The notes under the pieces: model-generated
Seen by the model: only the letters and a program-made list of their open reading frames with translations
Database searches by the model: none
What the model was told of the DNA's origin: nothing
Source: Desulfobacterales bacterium
GTDB lineage: Bacteria > Desulfobacterota > Desulfobacteria > Desulfobacterales > JADGBH01
NCBI GenBank assembly: GCA_015231595.1
Contig: JADGBH010000043.1
Location: 1 to 39,611, forward strand
Direction: 5' to 3'
DNA: 39,611 nt
Shown: in pieces, positions 8,552 through 16,438 of the stretch
Layout: every line of letters starts with the position of its first letter
How positions within the stretch are numbered: position 1 is the first letter of the stretch
Made by a program: the position numbers and the translations under genes

Positions 8552-10624
8552 TTATTTTTTTAAATGCCGCGCAATAAGTTCAGCAAGGTCTATTGCTTCC
8601 ATCTTTCCTTCAAGGCCACTTACTTTTATTGCATCTTCAATATTAACAAGACAGAAAGGACATGCAGTTACAATTACGTTCGCTCCAGCTTCATTCGCCA
8701 TTTTAACTCGTACTACGCCCATTCTTTCTTCTTCTTCTGGCTCATAAAACAGCATAAGCCCGCCGCCGCCGCAACAAAACGATCTATCTTTGTATCTTTT
8801 TCCAATTTCAACCCTTGTAATACCAGGTATTGCATCAATAGCCGCTCTTGGGTCATCATAAATTAAATTATGCCTTCCAAGATAACATGGGTCATGGTAT
8901 GCATAAACTTTTGATCCATCTTCTACAGGATTCAAGGCAATTGAACCGTCCTTTATGCTTCTTATAATAAACTGACTTATGTGTTCAACAGGGGGCATAT
9001 TTTTGTAATCATTTTTCAAAGCATTTAATGCATGTGGATCAGCTGTAACAATGTGTTTTGCACCTGAATTCATTATAGCTTCGCTATTTTGGCTCTTTAA
9101 GTCTTGAAAAAGCATTTCTTCTCCAAAACGCCTTACATCATGACCACTGTCTTTTTCTTCTGGACCTAAAATTCCAAAGTCAGCGCCTGCTGCTTGTAAT
9201 ATTGTAGCTGTAGCTTTTCCTATGTTTTGCATTCTATCATCAAAAGAAGTAATACTATCAGCAAAATAAAGGGTATCAACAGGGCCTTCTTTGCCTACAA
9301 GTTTAACTTTGCATTCTGCTGCAAATTCTTTACCTGTAGCCCATTCAGCTCTTTTCTTTTCCATTTTACCCCAAGGATTACCTCTTTTTTCCATAGCTTT
9401 TAAAGCTTTTTGCAATGATTGAGGTACCATTCCTTCGTCAACCATGCCTCTTCTAAGATCAACTATCTTATCAATATATTCAATCCCAATAGGACATTCT
9501 TCTTCACAAGCTCCGCAGGTTGTGCATGACCATATTTCATCTTCAGAATAAATGTCTCCAATAAGAGCTTGTCCTTTAACAAAATCACCTTTAAGTGGAA
9601 AATGTTTAAATATATAATCTCTCGCTTTTATTGTAATAAATCTTGGAGATAAAGGACGTTTTACAGCATTAGCAGGACAGTTGTCAGAACATCTTCCGCA
9701 GTCAGCACAAGTGTAGAAATCAAGTATATGCTTCCATGTAAAATCCTCTATTTTTTTAACACCAAAGGATTCAATTTCATCTAATTTTTCATCAGGCACA
9801 CCGTATCGAACAGGTTTTACATTGCCTTTTCTTACGCGCATGAAAATAACATTGAATACTGATGTAATAACATGAAAATGTTTTCCTAATGGGAGGAAAC
9901 AAAGGAAGAAGAAGAATATTAAATCATGTATGAAGTAAGAAATTATATGAATTTTTTGAAGAGCTGAAATTGAAACGAATTGTAAAATTAATGTTTCAAA
10001 CCATACAAGTGAGAGAGGTGGAATAAATTCAGTTGTAATACCTTTTTGAATTTCCGCTGCAAAGAAAGTCGCTTCAAAAAGAGATTCAGAAATCATAAGA
10101 CCTGAAATTAAGCAAAGAACAAATACAGCTTCTGCAGTGTGGTCTTTTCCATACTTTGCTGGAACTGCATATCTTGCAGGCTTAAAAATACCTCTTCTTA
10201 TCATAGCAATAATACATGCAGTAAGAACACCTGTGGCTGCATAATCCTTTATTACATTATAAATATGGCCTAAAATTCCCCCTAAACCAGGCAAAACAAA
10301 ATCTTCTTTTAAACCTATAACAACAAGGGAAATCGATCTAACAGAAAGAATTAAAAAGCCTGCAAATATTAAAATGTGAAGAACACCTGCAAGCATATAA
10401 CGGGGCTGTTTATATTGCCCAAGCCATATAACAAGGACATTTTTTATTCTTGCTGGTAAATTATCAAATCTTTCATCAGGGGCAGCCAAAATAATAGGTG
10501 CAAGCCTTTTTGCTATAATGTAGGTAAAAAAAGCAATCCCAACAACTGGGATTATAAGAGCAAAAATAGCTAAAGGAATACCTAAAATTGAGGCTTTAGC
10601 TGGAGAAATCAATACAGCATTCAT
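8552..10624 (-). CDS. Membrane FeS oxidoreductase, ETF:menaquinone oxidoreductase type
   Basis: About 690 residues. The N-terminal third has several membrane segments of the nitrate-reductase-gamma (haem b) type. The middle carries two 4Fe-4S motifs, CADCGRCSDNCP (from about Cys306) and CTTCGACEEECP (from about Cys367). The C-terminal HdrD-like region has one good CCG motif, FCCGGGG near 617. The expected first CCG motif looks degenerate: EEKDSGHDVRRFG has Asp where Cys is usual. Adjacent to etfBA, this is the family proposed to move electrons from ETF to menaquinone. I prefer ATG 10624 (AAAGGAG 12 nt upstream); an upstream TTG at 10648 would place that site inside the gene. A FadR-like palindrome lies 69 bp upstream. 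Confidence 0.9.
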   Translation of the reverse strand: MNAVLISPAKASILGIPLAIFALIIPVVGIAFFTYIIAKRLAPIILAAPDERFDNLPARIKNVLVIWLGQYKQPRYMLAGVLHILIFAGFLILSVRSISLVVIGLKEDFVLPGLGGILGHIYNVIKDYAATGVLTACIIAMIRRGIFKPARYAVPAKYGKDHTAEAVFVLCLISGLMISESLFEATFFAAEIQKGITTEFIPPLSLVWFETLILQFVSISALQKIHIISYFIHDLIFFFFLCFLPLGKHFHVITSVFNVIFMRVRKGNVKPVRYGVPDEKLDEIESFGVKKIEDFTWKHILDFYTCADCGRCSDNCPANAVKRPLSPRFITIKARDYIFKHFPLKGDFVKGQALIGDIYSEDEIWSCTTCGACEEECPIGIEYIDKIVDLRRGMVDEGMVPQSLQKALKAMEKRGNPWGKMEKKRAEWATGKEFAAECKVKLVGKEGPVDTLYFADSITSFDDRMQNIGKATATILQAAGADFGILGPEEKDSGHDVRRFGEEMLFQDLKSQNSEAIMNSGAKHIVTADPHALNALKNDYKNMPPVEHISQFIIRSIKDGSIALNPVEDGSKVYAYHDPCYLGRHNLIYDDPRAAIDAIPGITRVEIGKRYKDRSFCCGGGGLMLFYEPEEEERMGVVRVKMANEAGANVIVTACPFCLVNIEDAIKVSGLEGKMEAIDLAELIARHLKK

Positions 10625-10692
10625 TTTGTTTAAAGTCTCCTTTCTCAAAAAAGTTTTTGGTTTTAGTGTTTTAGTTAAAAATGATTAAAAAA

Positions 10693-10722
10693 AATAAATG
10701 AATGAACATTCATTCATTTATT
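10693..10722. promoter_or_regulatory. FadR/YsiA-like operator before the etf operon
   Basis: A 30-bp palindrome has perfect 14-bp arms around a 2-bp centre. Its core TGAATGAACATTCATTCA (10699-10716) fits the TetR-type FadR (YsiA) box of Bacillus, TGAATGA-N4-TCATTCA, in both half-sites. It lies 69-98 bp upstream of the FeS oxidoreductase ATG. On the minus strand a TTGACT (10750-10755) could be the -35 element, which would place the palindrome over or just past the start site, as expected for a repressor relieved by long-chain acyl-CoA. The -10 is not clear. The regulator itself is not in the window. Confidence 0.7.
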
Positions 10723-10835
10723 TTTATCCCTAATAAACAAATTAATATGAGTCAAGAAAAAAATTAATCAATATTAATTTTTAGATTTTCTCTCATTTCT
10801 ACAATACTTATGAAAATGAGATAAAAATTTATTAT

Positions 10836-12533
10836 TTACGGATTCATCTCATATTGACCTTTGAGAGCATAAATATAATTTTCCCATATTTTTTTGAATC
10901 TATCGTTATTGGGAACAGGACTTTTAATTATTTTCAGGCAGAAATCTTTTTGCTTTTGCGTGCTGCTTGGTTTGGAAAAAATTTCCAATGCATATTTAGA
11001 AAAATCTCTAACTAAGACATCAAAAATCTCATCAATTAAATCATTTTCAATATTAAACATTTTACAGCTTTCTAAAATTAATTGTCCATAAGCAACTAAT
11101 GTAAAGGCTTCACCTAAAGAAAGCATAAAATCAAAATCTCTGCTTTGATTTTCATCGGGTGTTGCTTTAACTAAAAATGTTTTTAATAATTCAATTTGTT
11201 CTTTAAAAACATTTACATTGGGCAAATCTACTGAATTATAGGCAATATGATAATCGTGGAATTGAATTTTTCCTAAGCCGCTTGTAGAGCCTTGTTTGAA
11301 AAGGAAATCATCATTTGCAGCGTCATCTCGTCTTGAAACTTCGGGGTATGTTTTAGGATTAAAGAAGAAATTTTTCATGAATTTTACAATTAAAGCCATA
11401 TTTACATGAGCTGTTCCTTCCAGTTTTGGAAGCATATTGATTTCATGGCCGGCTATTTCAAAGAAAGGTTCTTTTTCAAATCCTTTTGCAGCAATAATAT
11501 CCCATAATATATTTATAATTTGTTCTCCCTGCATTGTTACTTTCATTTTTACCATAGGATTATAAAGCAAGTAACGCCTGTCTTCTAATGATGCTGAACG
11601 CATATAATCATTAGCTCTTTCAGCAAAAAGCTTCATAGCTATTAACCTGCAGTAAGCATCTGTAAAAAGTTTCTTTATATGTGGAAAATCTGTAACGTGC
11701 TTGCCATAAACAACTCGATTTGCAGCATGGTCTATGGATTCATAAAAAGCATGAGTACATAAACCTATTGCCCCCCATCCCAAATTAAATTTACAAATAT
11801 TAATGGTATTTAGCATGTCATCCCAAGCTTTCTTACCTTTTTCTAAAATATCTTCTTCAACAATTGGGTAATCATGAAGAGCATATTCAGCCACATAAAA
11901 TTCTTCATTAACTACATTTTTAATACATTCATATTTTTCGTGCTTAGAATCTACTACAAACCATACATATTCGCCTGTGTCTGACATTTTAGCAAAAGTT
12001 GAAACTAAAGCTGCTTCATTACCATTACCAATATAATATTTATCGCCATTAGCGATATATGTCCCATCAGACTGAGGAGCAAGCATCATATCAGTTGAAT
12101 AAATATCAGCTCCATGCTCTTTTTCAGAAAGACCAAAAGCAAATACTCCACCTTCAGCTAAAAGCTTACCTGTTTTGTGCTTTACAGCTTCATTGCTTCC
12201 CAAAAAAATAGGACCTAAACCAAGCATTGTAACTTGAAAGGTGTACCAATAATTAATACCATAAAACCCTGTTATTTCAGAAAATTCGCAGTTTCTATAG
12301 GTATCCCATCGACATCCTTCAATTCCATAACCAGAAGGAGTCATGATATGGGCAAAAATTTTTTCTTTTTTTAAAAATTCTACAAAATCATAATTCCAAA
12401 TTTTTTCATGATAATCTTTTTTTAATTTTTTTAATCCTTTATTTTCAAAAAATTCGAGTGTTTTTAACATGATTTGCTTAGAAATCTCATCAGGATATTT
12501 GCGCGCATGTTTTTTAGGATTTAACAGTATCAT
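10836..12533 (-). CDS. Acyl-CoA dehydrogenase
   Basis: FAD-dependent acyl-CoA dehydrogenase, 565 residues, larger than the usual 380-400. The middle shows the beta-domain pattern FAFGLSEKEHGADIYSTDMML...GDKYYIGNG. The alpha-helical part has GWGAIGLCTHAFYESIDHAANRVVYGKHV, and PKLEGTAHVNMALIVKF holds the probable catalytic base Glu372. The extra ~150 C-terminal residues are helical with no motif I recognise. The ATG follows AGGGGAGG. It would reduce ETF encoded just downstream on the same strand; chain-length preference cannot be read. The 187-212 bp gap before the FeS oxidoreductase holds the FadR-like operator, so the two units are probably separately transcribed. Confidence 0.9.
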   Translation of the reverse strand: MILLNPKKHARKYPDEISKQIMLKTLEFFENKGLKKLKKDYHEKIWNYDFVEFLKKEKIFAHIMTPSGYGIEGCRWDTYRNCEFSEITGFYGINYWYTFQVTMLGLGPIFLGSNEAVKHKTGKLLAEGGVFAFGLSEKEHGADIYSTDMMLAPQSDGTYIANGDKYYIGNGNEAALVSTFAKMSDTGEYVWFVVDSKHEKYECIKNVVNEEFYVAEYALHDYPIVEEDILEKGKKAWDDMLNTINICKFNLGWGAIGLCTHAFYESIDHAANRVVYGKHVTDFPHIKKLFTDAYCRLIAMKLFAERANDYMRSASLEDRRYLLYNPMVKMKVTMQGEQIINILWDIIAAKGFEKEPFFEIAGHEINMLPKLEGTAHVNMALIVKFMKNFFFNPKTYPEVSRRDDAANDDFLFKQGSTSGLGKIQFHDYHIAYNSVDLPNVNVFKEQIELLKTFLVKATPDENQSRDFDFMLSLGEAFTLVAYGQLILESCKMFNIENDLIDEIFDVLVRDFSKYALEIFSKPSSTQKQKDFCLKIIKSPVPNNDRFKKIWENYIYALKGQYEMNP

Positions 12534-12655
12534 TAATAAAACCTCCCCTTAAATTAGTGAATAACTAATAACGTAAATGGTGAATAAGTTAAATTGGGCA
12601 TCCTTAAATTGTAATAAATGATTTTTTTTGGTTTTGTCTAATAATAAAATTTTTA

Positions 12656-12687
12656 TGTCAAGCTTTTTTTACACTTGATCATCAAGT
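12656..12687 (-). promoter_or_regulatory. Candidate acyl-CoA dehydrogenase promoter with upstream palindrome
   Basis: In the 237-bp divergent gap, the minus strand has TTGACA at 12656-12661. A 15-bp palindrome ACTTGATCATCAAGT (7-bp arms) lies just upstream at 12673-12687. The -10 is not convincing. The palindrome could serve the acyl-CoA dehydrogenase, the divergent regulator gene, or both. The FadR-like motif seen at 10699 is not present here. Confidence 0.3.
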
Positions 12688-12770
12688 AATCCTTTACGTT
12701 CAATATGTTTTAAGATATTTTGATACCTACTCGGTAAAATTAAGATTGGTATAGAAAGGATTTTTGAGAA

Positions 12771-13931
12771 ATGAATAAATTAGAATTATTAAGCATTATA
12801 CAATGTGGAGAAACAAGTAAAATACAATTTAAAGAAAAACTAACTTCCACAGATTCATTTGCAGCAGAAATGATAGCTATGTCAAACTCTTTAGGCGGAA
12901 CAATATTGTTGGGGGTGCAGGATAAAACAGGAAATATAAAAGGTTTAAGCCCCGAAGAAATACACGGGTATAATACCAAAATAGGAAATATGGCTACAAA
13001 TAACATAATTCCTCTCATTTATATAACAACCGAAGTTATAATTATAGAAGATAAAAAATTACTTCTTGTTCACATTGAAGAAGGTGTAAATAAACCTTAC
13101 AAAGACAGAAATAGCGTGATATGGATAAAACAAGGCTCTGATAAAAGAAAAGTTACAGATAATGCCGAACTTTTAAGGTTATTTCAAAAAAGCGGGAATT
13201 TATATATAGACGAAATGGAAGTTTATAATACAAATATAGAAGATGTAAACAAAGATAAATTCAGAGAGTACTACAAAAAAGAATTTGAGGAAGAATTAGA
13301 AGAAAGCAATTTATCTTATGAACAGATTTTAAAAAATATAATTATAATAAGAAACAATAAATTAACACTTGGCGGATTACTGTTTTTTGGGAAAAATCCT
13401 CAAAAATTTAAACCTGCATTTTGTATAAAGGCTGTATCATTTTTCGGCAATGAAATAGAAGGCACAGAATACCGAGACAGCAAAGATATAAAAGGAACGA
13501 TACCAGAAATTTTTGATAAAGGTATGAGTTTTTTTACTTCAAATCTTCACTGGGTCCAAAAAGGACAGGATTTTAATTCAATTGGAATACTGGAAATATC
13601 AAAAATAGCACTCGAAGAACTGCTACAAAATGCTTTGGTTCATAGAGATTATTCAAAAAATGCTCCTGTAAGGCTTTTAATCTTTGATAATAGAGTTGAA
13701 ATAATAAGTCCGGGAAGATTGCCAAACAGTCTGACAATTGAAAATATAAAATCAGGAAACGCCGTTGTAAGAAATAATTTATTATCTACATTTTGTTCAA
13801 AAATAATGAAATACAGAGGTTTAGGTTCAGGCGTTAAAAGAGCTGTAAAAGAACAGCCTAATATTAAGTTGATAAATGATGTAGAAGGAGAGCAATTTAT
13901 TGCTATAATACCTCGAAAAATTACAAAATAA
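12771..13931 (+). CDS. AlbA_2 domain / HATPase_c_4 putative transcriptional regulator
   Basis: A 386-residue protein of the Schlafen-AlbA_2 type. The N-terminal putative nucleic-acid-binding domain has ETSKIQFKEKL, EMIAMSNSLGGTILLGV and a GSDKRKVTDNAELLRLFQ end. The C-terminal ATPase-like domain has EELLQNALVHRDYS, VRLLIFDNRVEIISPGRLPNSL and RGLGSGVKRA. These are usually annotated as ATP-binding or RecG-like transcriptional regulators; function is rarely known and sometimes linked to defence or toxin control. ATG 12771 follows AAAGGA. It is transcribed away from the acyl-CoA dehydrogenase across a gap with a palindrome, so regulation of that gene is possible but untested. Confidence 0.85.
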   Translation: MNKLELLSIIQCGETSKIQFKEKLTSTDSFAAEMIAMSNSLGGTILLGVQDKTGNIKGLSPEEIHGYNTKIGNMATNNIIPLIYITTEVIIIEDKKLLLVHIEEGVNKPYKDRNSVIWIKQGSDKRKVTDNAELLRLFQKSGNLYIDEMEVYNTNIEDVNKDKFREYYKKEFEEELEESNLSYEQILKNIIIIRNNKLTLGGLLFFGKNPQKFKPAFCIKAVSFFGNEIEGTEYRDSKDIKGTIPEIFDKGMSFFTSNLHWVQKGQDFNSIGILEISKIALEELLQNALVHRDYSKNAPVRLLIFDNRVEIISPGRLPNSLTIENIKSGNAVVRNNLLSTFCSKIMKYRGLGSGVKRAVKEQPNIKLINDVEGEQFIAIIPRKITK

Positions 13932-14014
13932 CTGACATATCATTCAGCTGACTAAGGCTAAACTTAAAGGCTAATTCAAATTTTATTACTAAAAAATAGA
14001 AATGATATGTCAGT
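13931..14014 (+). repeat. 80-bp intergenic repeat, copy 1
   Basis: Perfect 12-bp arms TGACATATCATT / AATGATATGTCA bracket the conserved core CTAAGGCTAAACTTAAAG... . The copy starts in the stop codon of the regulator gene and ends 5 bp before the converging stop of the transporter/acyltransferase gene. Here it probably doubles as a two-way transcript end. Relatives are at 31724, 34492 and, inverted, at 23965. Confidence 0.8.
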
Positions 14015-14019
14015 TTATT

Positions 14020-15957
14020 TCATTCATTATTAGCTACTAAATTTTCAACAATTTCCTGAAGATTTTTAGCACTAACATTTTCAGGCATTACAGGTTCACC
14101 TACAATTAATTTGATTTTTGAGAAAAATCTTTTTGGAAGTCGAGTAAATGCTCTTCCGCCTTTATGACTGAAAAAACTTCCCCAAAGGCCAATTAGCGCC
14201 ATTGGAATTACTGGAACAGGATTAGTTTGTATTATTCTTTCTATTCCTGTTTTAAATTCGTTTATATTGCCATCTACGGTTAATTTTCCTTCTGGAAATA
14301 TACATACAATATCATTTTCAGAAAGCGCTTTTGAAATTTCTGTAAATGCATTTTCATAAGTTTCAGGATCTCTATGTCTCGATGTAATAGGTATAGCCTT
14401 GCCTGTTTTAAATATAAAACTTAATACTGGGATATTAAAAATTTCTTTATCAATAACAAAGCGGGCAGGACTTCTACAGGCTCCAGCTATTATAAGTCCA
14501 TCAACATAACTTACATGATTGCAAACAAGAACTGCGGGGCCTTCTTTGGGGATTAATTGAAGATTTTTATGCTTAATTCTATACATTATATGGGTAAGCA
14601 GCCAAATAAGGCATCTCATTGTAAATTCGGGAATAATTGTATAAATATAAACAGCTATGAGTATGTTTAAAACTACAAGAACAAAGAAAAACTGGGGAAT
14701 TGTAAGTCCCATGATTCCTATAAGTACGCCGGCAAATGCCGCTGCAAGAACCATAAATAATGAATTCCATATATTATTTCCGGCGATAATTCTGGCACGA
14801 AATTCTGGACTGCTCCTAATTTGAAGAATAGAATAAAGGGGAACAATATAAAAACCTCCAAATAAGCCTATTAAAATTAAATCTAACAAAACTCTTATGC
14901 TGCCAGGAGTTTTTAAAAATTCTCCTATACCCATAAGATAATCAATATTAGGAGGCGAATAAGCAAAAACAAGGTCAATGCCAAATATGCTTAAACCCAA
15001 AGAACCAATCGGAACAATTCCATATTCTATCCTTTTTCCAGAAAGCCATTCACAAAGCAACGACCCAATACCAACACCTACTGAAAACATTGTAAGAAGC
15101 AAAGTAACTATACCTTCAGATCCATGTAGCACATTTTTAGCATAATTAGGTATTTGAGTTAGATAAGATACTCCAAGAGCCCAATACCATGATATCCCTA
15201 AAACTGTTAAAAATATTATTCTTTCTTTGCAAACAAATTTTACTGTTTGATAAGTCTGAGAGAATGGATTTAAGCTTATTTTAATATTTGGAGAAGTAGA
15301 AGGAGCGGATGGAATAAAAAGGCTTGTTGTCCATCCCAGAGTTGCAATTAAACATACAATAATTGATACAAATATTGTTCCATTTTCCATTTGAACAAGA
15401 ACTCCGCCTGTTATTGTTCCGAGCAGTATCGAAACAAAAGTTCCCATTTCAACCATAGCATTTCCGCCAACTATTTCGCCAGTTTTTAAATGCTGAGGTA
15501 TTATACTGTATTTGATTGGACCAAAAAATGTTGACTGGGCTCCCATAAAAAAAAGTATCAGCATTAGCGCTATCAAGCTATCAAAATAAAAAGCTACAGC
15601 AGCCGATGTCATTATTACAATTTCCATTAATTTAATGATTTTGATCAGAAAAGATTTATCGTATTTGTCCGCTATTTGACCAGCAGTTGCTGAAAATATA
15701 AAAAACGGTAATATAAACAGTCCTGCTGCCGAATTAATCCAAATATCAGTGCTCCCTGATAAAATTTGACTGTATTTATACGCAATCAATATTATGAGTG
15801 CGTTTTTATATACATTATCATTAAAGGCCCCAAAGAATTGAGTCCAAAAAAAAGGAGCGAATCTTTTTATTGTAAGAAGTCCAAACTGGCTTTTTTCGTT
15901 GTTATTTTCCTCGTTCATTATTTTTTCCATAGTTAGTTTAATTAATAAAATGGGCAT
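14020..15957 (-). CDS. LplT-like MFS transporter fused to PlsC-type acyltransferase
   Basis: The 645-residue protein has two parts. Residues ~20-425 form a 12-segment MFS domain with the LplT-type start (FFWTQFFGAFNDNVYKNALIILIAYK) and GQIADKYDKS loop. Residues ~435-645 form a 1-acylglycerol-phosphate acyltransferase with CNHVSYVDG (the HX4D motif) and FPEGKLTVDG (the EG motif). In enterobacteria LplT flips lysophospholipids inward and Aas reacylates them; Aas carries acyltransferase plus acyl-ACP synthetase. Here the synthetase domain is absent. A role in lysophospholipid uptake and re-acylation is inferred. The start is uncertain: ATG 15957 (used), 15930 or 15918 all lack a good ribosome site, and 15918 gives the more usual N-terminus. 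Confidence 0.88.
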   Translation of the reverse strand: MPILLIKLTMEKIMNEENNNEKSQFGLLTIKRFAPFFWTQFFGAFNDNVYKNALIILIAYKYSQILSGSTDIWINSAAGLFILPFFIFSATAGQIADKYDKSFLIKIIKLMEIVIMTSAAVAFYFDSLIALMLILFFMGAQSTFFGPIKYSIIPQHLKTGEIVGGNAMVEMGTFVSILLGTITGGVLVQMENGTIFVSIIVCLIATLGWTTSLFIPSAPSTSPNIKISLNPFSQTYQTVKFVCKERIIFLTVLGISWYWALGVSYLTQIPNYAKNVLHGSEGIVTLLLTMFSVGVGIGSLLCEWLSGKRIEYGIVPIGSLGLSIFGIDLVFAYSPPNIDYLMGIGEFLKTPGSIRVLLDLILIGLFGGFYIVPLYSILQIRSSPEFRARIIAGNNIWNSLFMVLAAAFAGVLIGIMGLTIPQFFFVLVVLNILIAVYIYTIIPEFTMRCLIWLLTHIMYRIKHKNLQLIPKEGPAVLVCNHVSYVDGLIIAGACRSPARFVIDKEIFNIPVLSFIFKTGKAIPITSRHRDPETYENAFTEISKALSENDIVCIFPEGKLTVDGNINEFKTGIERIIQTNPVPVIPMALIGLWGSFFSHKGGRAFTRLPKRFFSKIKLIVGEPVMPENVSAKNLQEIVENLVANNE

Positions 15958-15975
15958 TCTTTATTTTTTAATCTT

Positions 15976-16244
15976 ACATTTCGCTCTTTAAAATGTAAAT
16001 TTTTATAAAAGGCGAATTTAGGCTTTTTCAATAAGTCCCGTAGGGACGAACTGTTTGTAGTATTTTGTTCATTCGTCAAATTTAAGCTCCATAGGAGCGA
16101 CCTGTTGAATGAATAACTATCTTAAATTTACACAAACAGGTCGCTCCTACGGAGCTTAATTGGGTTTTAATTAAAATTGCTACAAACAGTTCGCTCCTAA
16201 CGGAGCTAATAAAAAAATAATTCCTTTTCTAAAGAGCGAAATGT
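15976..16244. repeat. MITE-like palindromic element, copy B
   Basis: A perfect 15-bp inverted repeat ACATTTCGCTCTTTA (15976-15990) / TAAAGAGCGAAATGT (16230-16244) encloses nested palindromes. CTGTTTGTAG and CTACAAACAG lie at about 16050 and 16180, with an inner pair of GCTCC(A/T)TAGGAGCGACCTGTT and its complement at about 16086 and 16132. It has no coding capacity. The core equals copy A at 1467-1646 in the opposite orientation, but the terminal arms differ. It fills most of the 481-bp divergent gap between the transporter/acyltransferase gene and glgA, starting 18 bp from the former's putative ATG. The remainder, 16245-16438, shows nothing beyond AT-rich DNA and a ribosome site. Confidence 0.75.
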
Positions 16245-16438
16245 GAGTTTAATATAATAAAAAAGTATCTTTAACATATTTTTGTTTTGAAAAAAATATA
16301 AAATTTTAAGCTTCAGTTTAATAATTTTTTGATTTTTTGAACTTTCTTTTCTAAATCAATTGTGGCATGATGCGTCTATCGATTTATTGAATTTTGAATG
16401 TTGGGTTATTTCATTAAAAAAGATGAAAGGAAAATAAT

